A stretch of DNA of 64,000 bases from Dactylis glomerata (GCA_007115705.1 QXEO01000413.1:1540193-1604192), one strand, 5' to 3'. Positions 24,369 to 38,492 are shown, counted from the stretch's first letter. Translations and numbers: made by a program. Notes: generated by a model from the letters alone, not told the origin.

Positions 24369-26381
24369 TACCGACTGTGGAAGAAATTAAAACGTTGTTG
24401 CTGCAAGTTTATGGCACTTCGTCCATGCTTGTACGACTCTCCAAAATGGAAAGCCACATCATGGCTACTACCTCCATTCCCATTTAATCTCGCGTGCAAT
24501 CGCCATCATTCGTGTTGATTATTTTGTAACCGAGGGAGTACCTTTTAGAGCACGGGGAGTTATTAACTTCAGATAACGAAAACTACTTAGTATGCGTACT
24601 TTTCATGTGCTGCTATGTTCAGCTCTTCGGATCTTATTCGACTACTAGCAAATATGGCCATGCGTCCGAGGGCCTGGAGTTGGGCAGGGAGCCTGGGAGG
24701 CTGCTTGTTGCTCTAGCTGGCGTTGGGCTACTCGCAGCGGTTGGCAGTAATGGAACGAGGGCCTGGGTCGAATAATGGCAGCAGCCCTTGCACTATTCCT
24801 CACGCAAAGGAATGCTGTCAGCCCACCTCGATCTGTTGCCGATGAGTTTAGGACTTCTCCTTCGGAGATTACACGGACGCGCATGGCTCTCCTTGATCTC
24901 AGGATCAGATGGGATCCAGTCATGCGCGTCCATACCTTCAGCCTACACGGCACCAAGAGGGCGTGACGTGAAGCTCGGCTTCTGTCGACACATGATAATG
25001 TCGAAGAATATCATGGCGACAGCGATAGGAGGACTAAGATGTTTTCATGGCTCATCTTGAGTTTGAGACTACGAGTAATGGCGTAGGGGGTCTTCAATAC
25101 AATGAAATATTTGCTTTACAACTATTAATTGCATAGCCATAGTTTAGGGAGGTCTTGTCCATACCAAACACATGTTACCTATAAGCATGATGTTTAGTAA
25201 CATGCAGTAGCCGCATTGGCAGGTGAGGGTGGCAACATTGCAGGACTTTATTTTTGCTAGTGCTATTCAAGTAATAAGTCTTCGAGGATTTGTAGGGTGA
25301 AACCCCAAGGTCTAAACTTCAACGCTTATGCCTAACAGTGCATTGTTGAATGCATTGCTTTGGATCATTGAACTTTCTCCACAGTGAAAATCTAATTAGA
25401 TTTATCGATCGGGTGTTGATGGTACTTGTACACCATTCCCTTTTTAAATGTGTGACTTTAGGAGAAACTCTTTTGTAGTCCATATGTTGTTTTTCGTGGT
25501 GGTTTGTGTGCTGCTACGAGTGGTTGATCACCATGGCGGGGTATTTTTATTCTTCTTTTTAGTTGTATGCATCCTTATTGTCTTTTGAGCATTTTATTGT
25601 TGAAGAAACAAGGTGTAATTGGTATTTTTGAGAAATTGATATATTCCCTTTGTCAAAAATAATAACTAAAAATGTAAAATGAGAGTCCAAGAAAGAGCAC
25701 GATACCAGTTCAAATGCTTTTACCTGAGTAGACCAAATCGGAATCCAAACCGCCTCACAGAAGAATTCAAAAATTCCAGTCCTTATTTATGCATATAATT
25801 ATGAAATCGAAGTATGCATGGCGATATTTGGAGTGCTGATATTTTTGGAGCTTGAAAGGTTCCTCGGAACCCCAACTAGCATTTGCGTGTGAGATCTACA
25901 TTACATCTTGGTGGCCAAAAGATGCGCCGATGTCTTGGTATCTCCTTGAGCATGCCGGTGCTCCCGAAACTCCTGTGTCGGACAGTGGAGACGCTCTAAG
26001 TGTTGTTTAGTAGCTTATTGCCTCCTTGTGGATAGATTTATTTTTACAAAAGGCTATCTTGAAAAATCTTGGGAGCCCTTATGCAAAGAAAACCCACCCA
26101 CAAGGTGTCGACTAATTGTTCTACCAAAAAAGGCGGTGTGGCCAGAATGAAATATGGGCATATTGGGATTGGCAGATTTTTTATGCTGAAATAAAATGGC
26201 CATATCAAAAATGTTGCAAGGAAAGAGGTGTCAACCCATGGACGCTCGTGGTTGGTCCACTAGAACCACAACCAACACATCCAGAGGGTCCTACTGTAAC
26301 GATGAAGGCCCGCAATGCCCATTACACCCAGGAACCTAGGCCAACAAACCGTCTTCTAGTTGATGAGGGTGTGCAGGAATT
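24369..26381. other. Intergenic stretch downstream of the phosphatase
   Basis: About 2 kb of mixed composition. A weak Stowaway-like remnant lies at about 24470-24542 (CTACCTCC to GAGGGAGTA). Short ORFs at 24645-25060 and 26116-26391 show no domain or gene-like context. No gene is supported. The right edge is an abrupt junction with a truncated LTR. Confidence 0.4.
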
Positions 26382-28891
26382 GGCGTTTTAAAAACAATTA
26401 CGGAATTGGCTTGAAGGAATGCGGAATTAAAAACAAGACCTAAATATGCTAGGCTCAACTAAGTGCAACAACAACAACTAGAGATAAGCAAGATGGCACA
26501 AGATATAATTCACAAGTGATAAACAAGATATAAGTACTTCAAGCACGATGGCTATCACAAGGAAATAAACTCGGGTATAGAGATAACCGAGGCACGCGGA
26601 GACGAAGATGTATCCCGATGTTCACTTACATAAAGTAAGCTAATCACCGTTGGAGAGATGCGGGTAACCACGAAGCCCCCAAACACCACAAAGGCTCACC
26701 TTCTTCTCTGAGTCCCCCACGAAGCTAGGGACCCCTTCTTATGGTTAGCTTTTCCTCCACTCCGGAGATGGCAAGCTCCACAACCACTTCACAACTCCCA
26801 CGAAGCGGAAGCCCGGGCCTCTTCACAATCTTCCACGAAGAGGTCACCAAGGCACCAACCTCCAAGCCAACTAGGAGGTCACCCTCCAAGAGTAACAAGC
26901 TCACGGTCTCTCACTCGAACAAATCGTAATGGAGAGCTCAACACTATGCAAGGATGCAAAGCAAGAACACAAGGAGAAGTGCTCAAATCCTTCTCTCTCA
27001 AATCCCACCAAGGCAACAAATGCTATGGAGGAGTTAGAGAGGAAGAACAAGGATGGAGGTCAACCAATGACTCCAAGATCTAGATTCAAAGGATTCCCCT
27101 CACTTAGAGGAGGAATGATTTGGTGGAGATTGTAGATCAAGATCTCCTCTCTCAAATCCCTCAAAAGATGCAAGAATCATTGGAGGGAAGAGGGAGGAAG
27201 AAAGCTCAAGAGGGTCAACAATGGAGGTGTATTTCGTGCTCAAGAACACTAGAAAACCATTGGGGAAGAAGCCCCTTTTATAGGGAAAGCCAAATATGGC
27301 CGTTGGGGGCGAAACTGGAATTCCCGGATGAATTCTCGGTTTGACCGGAAATTCTCGGTTGAATTTCCGGTTTAAACCGAGCCAAAACCGAAAATATAAG
27401 AAAACAGTTCTGCAACTTTTTGGTTGATTTTCGGTTGAATTTCCGGTCCAAACCGAGCTCGGAATCGGCAAAAAATATCCTCACGAAAAATGCGATAACT
27501 TTCACATCCGGACTCGGATTTTAGCAAACTTGGGCTTTTTGAAAAGCTAAGAAAAATACCTATCCAATGGAGACCATAAAACCCAAGAATGAGTAAGAGA
27601 TAAAAATACCAAATAAGAAGAGGTGAAAACCTTTTTTTAAGAAAGAACCGGTAAAACCTCCAAACTCGAAAATGCGATGAAAGATGCATACGGATTCCGT
27701 TTTCGATGAACTTGGACTTGTTGGAAAGCTAGCAACAAGCACAAGAACCTCACATGGAGAAACACCAAGAAGCAACAAAGTAGTAAGATGCAAAGTATGC
27801 AAAGGTTTGAGCTCCCTAAGATGATGTGATTAAGTTACCCAACCGAAGGCTCCTCTTGATAGTGCGGCTATCTATCCTATAACCCGGTCTCCCAACAAAC
27901 ACCTTGAGACCGGTAAAAGGAAAACCTAGCAAGGACAAACCTTTGCCTTGCGCACCCCGCTTGATCTTGATGATGATGCTTCATGCTTCCGTCAAGCCAG
28001 AATGCTTCACTTGATCATTGTTGCTTCGTGAAGACTTCCAATATGCTCCCCCATACACCACTATGGGATACCTTCACTAAGGCATGTCTTCACAATTCCA
28101 TTATCACCAAATGGATGACAAGCTTCAAGCATATGATCTTCTCGAGATGCTTATCTTGAAACTTGCACTTCGCAGCCTTGATGACAACCACCACTTGATG
28201 TCATCCTTTCATGGTCTATATGAAATCTCACTAGTGATGCATATCCATGACACAATACCTAACCCACATAGACAACACAAACACACATATGTAATGGGTT
28301 AGTTCACAAAGCATAATTGACAAACCATACCATACCATAAGACCGATTGGTCCCATGTGGCACATTCCTTATGCTTCATGTGTTGACCAAACTAGAATCC
28401 GATCTTTGATCTTTGCCTTGGTCAACCTTGAATCTTCTCATGCTCTATCACAATATCTTGAGCCACATAAAGAATTCTTCATTTGATTGCATGCTCTAGG
28501 TATTAGTCAATCATATCTCAACTCATGAGACCATCATGACCTCAACATAGAGCCATATCTTGAATTCTTCTCATGTAATCAAACTCTCAAGATCTTGAGA
28601 CACCTTCGCTTAACACATAAGCTAGAGCATGGATTATATGAGTTCTACACAAGAACTACATCTTTATTTATTCTTCTTGATCATAATGAATTTATCTCTT
28701 CTATTCAATGATCTTGATGCCAATACTTAAGATAAATTTTTATCTTCATGGCATCCAAGCCTTGAATCCAACACATGGACTTCAAGCAATTCCTATGAAC
28801 AATTCCTTCACAAAAAGCTCAATGAAAACATTAGTCCATAGGGATTGTCATTAATTACCAAAAACACACTTAGGGGCAATTTACCCTTACA
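26382..28891 (-). repeat. 3' LTR, truncated at its outer end
   Basis: Collinear with 35132-37664 and very similar. It lacks the outermost 37 bases and about 21 bases near 26430. It ends at 28891 in TTACA next to the purine tract. ORFs within (26741-26929, 26929-27135, 27372-27689 and others) recur in the other LTR and are not genes. Confidence 0.9.
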
Positions 28892-31800
28892 ATCTCCCCC
28901 ATTTTGGTAATTGATGATAATCTTAACAAGAGGGTTTATATAATGAATGATAGAAACTAATATGCAACTTATCCGAGAATAAATTGCATACAAGAGTTTG
29001 TATTTGATATGGTCAAGTAACACGAAGCTACTACCGCATATCAAAATCAATTGTACTCACATAAACTACAACAAATATGGTTGATGTGAGTGAAGCCAAA
29101 ATATATAGAGCAAACTCCCCCACAATATATGCACGTGTGATGAACTTGAATTTCATTGCATACATTATCAAGATAAACCTTTGATGGAGTTTACACTATA
29201 TATTCAACCATGCAAAACATCTAACAAAGAAGAGATGCATGAAAGGCAAACACTTAAGCACAACCAAACTTAAGTATAAAAACCATTTCCCTTAAACCCT
29301 CTAAACTTCTCCCCCATTGGCAACGATTGCCAAAATGGATGAAGGAATTTAGAAGGCCAATATAGTATGAGTTCCTCCCCAAGATGTGCATTTCTCATAA
29401 AAATGAGTGAAATCATATGCACTTATCAAATTAACAATATTTGGAGGAAGTCAAACCATATTGAGGATCAAAGATTGCAAAAAGATGACATAGTGATGGA
29501 AGCTTCAACGATGAAGCAAGCAAGCAATCAAGAGACCCAAAGAACCAATTGGACACAAGAAGAAGTGATGATAAGAGCTACTAGGTGCTTTAAATGAAAT
29601 AAGGAAGCTCCCCAAGGTTTATGCATAAATTTGAATTTTTGTTGCATTTGAATACAATATGCACAAACATGGAATCCTCACTCCCTCTATATCATTTAAA
29701 ACAAAACATGAGCACGAAAGAATACAAAAGGATCAATATGCTTATCAAAATGAACTTTAGTCCAAAAAGATTCATGAGATATGAGTGCGAGAAGAAGCAA
29801 TAAAGAATAAACAAGCACTCATAAATCAAGTTCTTACCAACACCATCAAGAACAAAATGGATAATAAAGATGGTCGGCAAAGAACGAGGATATCAAGGGA
29901 AGAAATTAACACTCTTATGCATATATATTTCTAAGTGGACAAAAAATCATGATGAACAATCCACAAAGGAACATGTATACACAAGAGGTTAGTTGAAATT
30001 AAGGAAGACATGATATCCAAGAGAGAGTCATAGAATATACCAAATAGCTTTGCTAGAAAGCATATATAGCTCAAGGCTCCATTTTCCATTATGGTATATT
30101 AATAAACTCCCCACGCAAAATCATCAAAGCCATCACAACTAGCAATAAGGAATCAAAAGACAGTCGGGATGCTTTGAAAGGCAACAAGCATAATAAAGAA
30201 GGGTACAACTTGCAACATTATCTATATTGCACATGAGAGAGCGTTGAGGAATTAATATGCAATAAATTGCTAAAAAGGCATATTTGGGATTGGTGAATCA
30301 TAAACATGATTTTATATACTTCCCATCATATGCAATCATCTCAACTTGCTCACATATGAAATAAAGATATTTCTTTATAAGACCTTTGCAAGAACCGCAA
30401 CATTTGCAAATAAATATTATCATGCCAAGAACCAACCTACAAGAGTTGGGATGCTAGAAAATTATGCATGAATGTTATACTTGTTACCGAGATAGCAATG
30501 GTGTGATGTAGTAGATAAGAGTTCACCGATCATCCTAGCTTGGCTCCAATAATCATATGGTGATAACACCTTCCTTATAAACGAGACAAGCATCCATTGC
30601 ATCTCCAATGTACCGAAGACACATTCAAGTACATCTTGGTCCCCAAACTTATTGGGTCCAAAGTGGTTAGACTAACCACAATACATATGATAGACTCCAT
30701 ATAAATATGTTCATAGTTAGAGATGAAATTTGAATTTCATGCATATCTTAGCCATTTAGGATTTGATTGAGTATAACATATATATTGGATCAAAGAAAGC
30801 TACTAATATACAAAATTAAGCATAAAGAGAATATGCATGCACCTATCTTTCAAGATCCAAAGAAGATACAATTTAGACAAAAACACCAAGAGTACAAGTA
30901 GGTATAAAAGGTGTGGTAAAACACATTTGTTGTCCAAATGATATCAAAGAAACAAATCAACAAATGATTTATTCAACAAAATTCAACGAATGAACCTAAC
31001 AACTCATTGAGCAAGAAAGAAATAAAAAAACACATGCTCAAAGATTTATCTCATTCAAGCAAATAAATCATAGAAGAAGGAATGAGATAACTAACTCCCA
31101 AAAGAGCAAGGTTCCAACAAATAAACCAACCCTCTACACTCTTCAGAATGGCACAAGTACCAAAAGAAAAAACTGTTTGTCTTACATCAACACACACTTG
31201 ATGGGGATCAAGAGATGAGACAAAGTCAAGCAAAAAGATCCTCAAGAAGGCAATAAGACAATGGGAGTCAAGAAAAAAAAATTGGCAAGAAATATGGGCA
31301 ATAAGAGGCAAATTCCAAGGTGAAGATGATCTAGAGGAATTACCACGCATATATACGAATACCAATTGTCAAAGACAAGAAGTTCATATTGGAATTATTT
31401 TCCGGTGGTGTATTGCAAAGATATTCAAGATCAACTTCACAATAAAAGGCATATGGTTAAATAATCAAATTAAGCACCATGCACGAAAAAGGATTCTTGG
31501 TAGCTCCAAAAATAGTCAAACAATCATGCAAAGCAATGATTATAGTAACTAGAAGCAAACAGCTTCCTACTTATGATATATATATAAATATATTTGAGTG
31601 AAACCGCACCAAGAATTCTTACTCAAACCAAGACCAAAGAAATGAGCAATAAAATCATTTAAGAAATAACGGAGCTTGTTTGAGCAAACATGCCACCTAG
31701 GAACAAGATAATTAACAATATCAACTCTAAGTGGCAATACATCAAATGTTCACATTTCCTAGGCTTGTGATATGCATACGACATATTACTCCCCCATAAT

Positions 31801-32361
31801 GTGATGTTAAATTCTTTTCAACAAAAGGCAAACAAAATCCAACTAGAGATAATTAATGGAGATATAGAATTTGAATTTCTCATGAGCATGGCATACCACA
31901 TAGTGACTAGATAATCTTGCAATATCAATACTAAGTGGTGTTACTCATGTGCACACATTTATAGGATTGTGAGGTGCCAAAGGCAAATCACTCTCTCAAA
32001 ATGGGATGTTCCATTAATCACTCAATAAGAGCCAAATAAGATACCATCAAGATGCATTAGAGGCTCGAAGCAAACACACAAGTATATGATGTGCCAAACA
32101 ACCAACACCTACTTGAATACATAAGATAAGTAGGTATAAGGAACAACATATACAAACACATACTTGGTACAAAACCAAAAACATGCAAAGGGGCAAGTAA
32201 CTTACAATGTAAAGAGGTTAAGTACAAGTTACCGCAAAGAGGCACATTGGATATAAAATGATAGTGTTAATAACTTGGCTTGATGAAATAAAATTAATGA
32301 AGATCCGTTAATTCTTCATGAGGTAGCCAAGTCTCCAATGCCCTCCACAAACACCTATTGA
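28892..32361 (-). other. Non-coding internal domain of the gag-only retroelement
   Basis: 3.5 kb of AT-rich sequence where pol would be expected. No conserved protease, integrase, reverse transcriptase or RNase H motif occurs in any frame, and the longest ORFs are about 100 codons without recognisable content. A second CTCCCCCATTGG tract occurs near 29310. Confidence 0.6.
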
Positions 32362-35038
32362 TCAAGTTTTAGCTTGTTGGTCCCCAACCAAGTTGGGTCC
32401 TAAGAGGTTAGTCATAATAGGCTTGGCAACCCAAATGGTTCTTTTCTTGACACCACTTTGAGTTCCAACAAACTTGGCAAACACATTGCCATCCTTATCT
32501 TTCCTAAGAGAATAATCATCATCAACAATGATAGGATTAGATAAGGTACCGCTTAAGCATGAAGAAGCAAAGTGCCCCTTCTCACGGCAAATATAGCAAC
32601 AAGTTCTTCCCTTTCTCTTCTTCGTTGATTTCTTGATTTGGGAAGCTTCATCTTGTTTCTTCTTGGGAAGTGGCCTATCTTCAACTTGAGGTCGTGCTTG
32701 AGCTTGACCTTGTGGCCGCTTCCCTTGTTGCTTCTCACTTAAGTGCTTCTTCTTCAATGGGCAAGATCTCACATGATGCCCTTCAATCTTGCACTTGAAG
32801 CAAACAATCTCGGCCAAATTTTTTACTTGGTCTTGGCCCTTCTTCTTCTTGTTGCTCTTGGACTTGTTCTTGTTATTGGAGTAGAATCCAAGTCCACTCT
32901 TGTCATTAGGGGATTTTTGCACACTCAAAATATTATCAAGTGTGGATTTCCCTTCATGACGCTTATCCAAGTCTTTCTCCAAACTAGTGACTTGGGCCTT
33001 GAGCTCTTTGATTTCCTCTATAAGGTTAGTAGTAATACAAGTACTAGAGGAAGTAGAAGCTTCATTGTTAGAGCAACAAGGCATAGCAAGTAATTCATCA
33101 CAAGATGTAGCAATATTATACCTAGACAAATTACTAGGACTACCACATGGTAATATAGCATTTTGGTTCAAAGTAGTGCTAATGTCCAAATGAGGCTCAC
33201 AAGAAGTTTTCTTAGAGATACTTGCCTCATGAGCTAACTTTAGCCCATTATAAGAGCTTAGGAGATCTCCATGAGAGCCCGAGAGCTTTTCATGGCTTTC
33301 CTCCAATTTCTTATAATTGCTTGCTAGCAACTCAAGTTGAGCCCTTAGCTCAACATTCTCCTTCAATATAGATGCTTCACAAGAAGTAGAGTTAGTAGCA
33401 CAAGCATCATTAATATATTTAGCATTAGCAAGCTCACAAGATTTAATAGATTGAGATAGGGAAGAATTAGTATGCTTCTCTTCGGATAGCTCTTGCTTGA
33501 GGAGATTGAATCTCTGTTTCCCCTCATTAATAAGGGAGTTCAATTCCTTAATGCTCTCCTTGTGTTCAAACAAGGTTTCCATTAAGTGTTCAACTTTAGC
33601 ACAAGCATCATTATTACCACGAAGAGAGGCATACACAATTCCCATCTCATGCAAGAAAGCTTCATTATCATCATCATCATCACTCTCATCATAGGAAGAT
33701 GTGTCGGGATTTAAAGTAGGAGTTACCTTTGAACCGCTTGCCATAAGGCACATGTGAACTTGCGTAGATGATGATGGAACATCAATAGAAGCACATTCTT
33801 CATTTTTGAGTGTAGGACAAGCTCTTGCGAGATGTCCATACTCATGGCATTCATAGCCAAGGTTGGAAAAAGCGCTAGGCGTAAGCGAGGCGGTTGGCAT
33901 TCGCCTAGTGCCTAGGCAATGCTTAGGCGTCCTAGGCAAGGCCTAGGCGGTCACAATTTTTGTACCATCACGCATTAATATGAGCTATTATAGTGAATAC
34001 GTATTAGTTTAGACCATCTAAATGAGTAAAATATGAACAACTACCATTAGAATATGGAACTCCTGGCTCGTTAGTGCAATATGGCATAAATGCTTGTTGT
34101 GGAAGCCTATTTCTTAGTTGCACTGCCTAGAGTCCCGCCTATGCCCTAGGCGAGACGTTTGTCCATTGCCTAGTGCTTAAGCGTGCCTAAGCGTTGCCTA
34201 GGCGTCGCCTTTTCCAACACTGTTCGTAGCATTGCCTTCTCTTGATAGAAACCTTCTTGATTCTTCTATTGATTTCTTCTTTAATTATGTGACCCAATTT
34301 TTCTTTAGTTTCCTCTACATGGTTAGTCAAACAACAACTAGAGGAAATAGAATCATTTTGAGTATGGTCACAACTAGAAACAAGCATATCATCACAAAAT
34401 TTAATCAAGCAAATTCTAGGAGATATGCAAGGACCTTTAACACAAGAATGAGTAAAGAATTTCTTGCAAGAAGAGTTTAGGTCCAAACTCTCTACACCCT
34501 TAGGATTTATAGAAATAGAATCATTGGTGCAAAGAGCAAGACTACCATCATCACATATGATTTCTTCACTCACCATGCCATTACCTTGTGACAAGTCACA
34601 TGTTGGTGAAGTGGAAGAACTTGAACACTCATCACTACCGGATGTGGAAGCAACTTGGAGCTCTTCATGATGTGAAGATGAAGAGAGCTCCTTGGGTTCA
34701 CTTTCAACCTCAAGAGAAATGGACCCACCAAATGACTCTTCTAGCTTGGTCCATATCTCATGAGACGTCTTGCACTTTGAACTCATCAAGCAAACATAAA
34801 CTATGGAGCTCACAGACAATAAAATTTCATTAGATACTTGAGCTTCAAGATGTAAATTTTTCTCATCCTCAATAGATAGATTTTGAAGATCCATCGGAGG
34901 AGAAAAACGTACATCTAGAAATCACTCTATATTTGGACATAAAGTCCGAAGATTAGAAAGCATGCGATTTCTCCATAGCATATAATTTGTGCCATGAAAA
35001 ATAATTGTGTCATTGTGCACTAAATAACTAGCCGACAT
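32362..35038 (-). pseudogene. Copia-type gag, interrupted by a MITE
   Basis: The nucleocapsid precursor packages element RNA. The probable start ATG is at 35038, 43 bases inside the PBS. The N-terminal half (HGTNYMLWRNRM, then SKCKTSHEIWTKLEESF) matches UBN2-type Copia gag. An in-frame TGA lies at 34922-34924. The gene is cut at 34222/33858 by a MITE located inside the first CCHC zinc knuckle. Insert plus duplicated target is 373 bases, which explains the one-frame offset between the two halves. Downstream come a Ser-rich and coiled-coil-like region, two more CCHC knuckles (CFKCKIEGHHVRSC, CYICREKGHFASSC) and a stop at 32362. The N-terminal residues of the 32362-33939 ORF come from the MITE. 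Confidence 0.85.
33858..34222. mobile_element. hAT-type MITE inside gag
   Basis: 365 bp with inverted ends (CAAGGTTGGAAAAAGCG against CAGTGTTGGAAAAGGCG). It is flanked by 8-bp repeats TTCATAGC (33850-33857) and TTCGTAGC (34223-34230), one mismatch. Eight-bp duplications are the hAT signature. Subterminal GCCTAGGCG repeats occur on both sides. Confidence 0.88.
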
Positions 35039-35094
35039 CTTTACTCTCAAGGCGGTGAAGCCTAAACAAGGAGAGACCTTGCTCTGATACCAAT

Positions 35095-37664
35095 TGAAAG
35101 GAAGAGATGTCGCCTAGAGGGGGGGTGAATAGGCGTTTTAAAAACAATTACGGAATTGGCTTGAAGGAATACGGAATTAAACTAACGTTTATTTTCTTCA
35201 AGCACAAGACCTAAATATGCTAGGCTCAACTAAGTGCAACAACGACAACTAGAGATAAGCAAGATGGCACAAGATATAATTCACAAGTGATAAACAAGAT
35301 ATAAGTACTTCAAGCACGATGGCTATCACAAGGAAATAAACTCGGGTATAGAGATAACCGAGGCACGCGGAGACGAAGATGTATCCCGATGTTCACTTAC
35401 ATAAAGTAAGCTAATCACCGTTGGAGAGATGCGGGTAACCACGAAGGCCCCCGAACGCCACGAAGGCTCACCTTCTTCTCCGAGTCCCCCATGAAGCTAG
35501 GGACCCCTTCTTATGGTTAGCTTTTCCTCCACTCCAGAGATGGCAAGCTCCACAACCACTTCACAACTCCCACGAAGGGGAAGCCCAGGCCTCTTCACAA
35601 TCTTCCACGAAGAGGTCACCAAGGCACCAACCTCCAAGCCAACTAGGAGGTCACCCTCCAAGAGTAACAAGCTCATGGTCTCTCACTCGAACAAATCGTA
35701 ATGGAGAGCTCAACACTATGCAAGGATGCAAAGCAAGAACACAAGGAGAAGTGCTCAAATCCTTCTCTCTCAAATCCCACCAAGGCAACAAATGCTATGG
35801 AGGAGTTAGAGAGGAAGAACAAGGATGGAGGTCAACCAATGACTCCAAGATCTAGATTCAAAGGATTCCCCTCACTTAGAGGAGGAATAATTTGGTGGAG
35901 ATTGTAGATCAAGATCTCCTCTCTCAAATCCCTCAAAAAGATGCAAGAATCATTGGAGGGAAGAGGGAGGAAGAAAGCTCAAGAGGGTCAACAATGGAGG
36001 TGTATTTCATGCTCAAGAACACTAGAAAACCATTGGGGAAGAAGCCCCTTTTACAGGGAAAGCCAAATATGGCCGTTGGGGGCAAAACTGAAATTTCCGG
36101 TTGAATTCTCGGTTTGACCGGAAATTCTCGGTTGAATTTTCGGTTTAAACCGAGCCAAAACCGAAAATATAAGAAAACAGTTCTGCAACTTTTCGGTTGA
36201 TTTTCCGTTGAATTTCCGGTCCAAACCGAGCTCGGAACCGGCAGAAAATATCCTCACGAAAAATACGATAACTTTCACATCCGGACTCGGATTTTAGCAA
36301 ACTTGGGCTTTTTGAAAAGCTAAGAAAAATATCTATCCAATGGAAACCATAAAACCCAAGAATGAGTAAGAGATAAAAATACCAAATAAGAAGAGGTGAA
36401 AACCTTTTTTTAAGAAAGAACCGGTAAAACCTCCAAACTCGAAAATGCGATAAAAGATGCATACAGATTCCATTTTCGATGAACTTGGACTCGTTGGAAA
36501 GCTAGCAACAAGCACAAGAACCTCACATCGAGAAACACCAAGAAGCAACAAAGTAGGAAGATGCAAAGTATGCAAAGGTTTGAGCTCCCTAAGACGATGT
36601 GATCAAGTTACCCAACCGAAGGCCCCTCTTGATGGTGCGGCTATCTATCCTATAACCCGGTCTCCCAACAAACACCTTGAGACCGGTAAAAGGAAAACCT
36701 AGCAAGGACAAACCTTTTCCTTGTGCACCCCGCTTGATCTTGATGATGATGCTTCATGCTTTCGTCAAGCCGGAATGCTTCACTTGATCATTGTTGCTTC
36801 GTGAAGACTTCCAATATGCTCCCCCATACACCACTATGAGATACCTTCACTAAGGCATGTCTTCACAATTCCATTATCACCAAATGGATGACAAGCTTCA
36901 AGCATATGATCTTCTCGAGATGCTTATCTTGAAACTTGCACTTCGCAACCTTTATGACAACCACCACTTGATGTCATCCTTTCATGGTCTATATGAAATC
37001 TCACTAGTGATGCATATCCATGACACAATACCTAACCCACATAGACAACACAAACACACATATGTAATGGGTTAGTTCATAAAGCATAATTGACAAACCA
37101 TACCATACCACAAGACCGATTGGTCCCATGTGGCACATTCCTTATGCTTCATGTGTTGACCAAACTAGAATCCAATCTTTGATCTTTGCCTTGGTCAACC
37201 TTGAATCTTCTCATGCTCTATCACAATATCTTGAGCCACATAAAGAATTCTTCATTTGATTGCATGCTCTAGGTATTAGTCAATCATATCTCAACTCATG
37301 AGACCATCATGACCTCAACATAGAGCCATATCTTGAATTCTTCTCATGTAATCAAACTCTCAAGATCTTGAGACTCCTTCGCTTAACACATAAGCTAGAG
37401 CATGGATTATATGAGTTCTACACAAGAACTACATCTTTATTTATTCTTCTTGATCATAATGAATTTATCTCTTCTATTCAATGATCTTGATGCCAATACT
37501 TAAGATAAATTTTTATCTTCATGGCATCCAAGCCTTGAATCCAACACATGGACTTCAAGCAATTCCTATGAACAATTCCTTCACAAAAAGCTCAATGAAA
37601 ACATTAGTCCATAGGGATTGTCATTAATTACCAAAAACACACTTAGGGGCAATTTACCCTTACA
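35095..37664 (-). repeat. 5' LTR of the gag-only retroelement (complete)
   Basis: 2570 bp, opening TGAAAGGAAGAGATG on + and closing ACCCTTACA, giving TG...CA ends. It adjoins the primer site at 35081-35092. Confidence 0.9.
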
Positions 37665-38120
37665 CTCCCTCTGGTAACTCTCATGAACGGCGGTCGTCCT
37701 AGCGACTTGAAATTGGAGGAATTTCATATTTACTTCTGGCATACATTGGATATTTTTTCTTTGTGTTGATTTTATCTTGGAAAAAGTCCAAAACAAACCT
37801 TGTAATTGTAGGTAAAAGCTAAATCGAACCTCCAATTCTTAATCCCCTAAATTGGCACTCCAAATCTTTAATCCCAGTCTATTTTCAACCTTGGTGCAGT
37901 TTCGGCTGGGATTTGATGACGTGGCAAGTCAGATTCTGGATAGTTGCCTTGGGTCTCCTAAACCTTAACCTACCAAGGCGTGCGCAGGATTAACGACGCA
38001 CATGTGCCAGCTTCGCCGCTCTCGACGTAGAGCCAGGGCTCGTCGTCGCTGCTCCGTTGCCCTGGATGCTTACCGCATACGCGGGAGCGAGAAGCAGAGG
38101 TGAGGAAGCAGATCGGCGGG

Positions 38121-38455
38121 TGACAAGGGTATAGCTAATAGAGCCTGTTAGTTGAGTACCCCTGAGGCCCGTTAAGCTAGGCCCAATTGTAATGATAGTC
38201 GAGATACGAGTTCTTACCGTATGTCGATATTGTAATCTGTATCGGACCCTACCCGATCCTCGAGACTTGGCCACCTATATATAGGGGCCAGGAGGGGACG
38301 GTGTAGGCGAGATTGAAAGCAAGCCAAGTTGAACACCCAAGTTTACTTTTGATACACCCTTATTTCGATTAACCTTACCTTCGAGTTCATCCGACGCCCT
38401 CTTCCCCCGATCCTAAGTCCTTCATCTAGGACATTTGTCAAGTTAACCCTCGTCA
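38121..38455 (+). repeat. 5' LTR of the Ty3/gypsy element
   Basis: 335 bp, TG...CA. A TATA-like CCTATATATAGGGGCC lies in its middle (about 38274-38289), followed by the putative transcription start region. Confidence 0.95.
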
Positions 38456-38492
38456 ATTGGCGCCGACCGTGGGGACTCTGGGCGTTGGAATC

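Larger units (their letters stand above)
26382..37664 (-). mobile_element. Gag-only LTR retroelement with ~2.5-kb LTRs, minus strand
   Basis: Two long direct repeats (26382-28891 and 35095-37664) enclose 6.2 kb. Reading the minus strand, the right repeat is the 5' LTR. It is followed after two bases by TGGTATCAGAGC (35092-35081), the initiator-Met-tRNA primer site typical of Copia elements. The left repeat is the 3' LTR and is preceded by a purine tract AAAATGGGGGAGAT (about 28905-28892). Only gag is encoded; no protease, integrase or reverse transcriptase remains in 28900-32360. The left LTR lacks the terminal 37 bases, so no TSD can be read. I infer a non-autonomous element mobilised by a Copia relative. 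Confidence 0.85.

Noticed and set aside
26741..27135. Two adjacent small + ORFs, repeated at 35513-35907
   Set aside because: Both copies sit at the same place in the two LTRs of one retroelement, and the element reads on minus.
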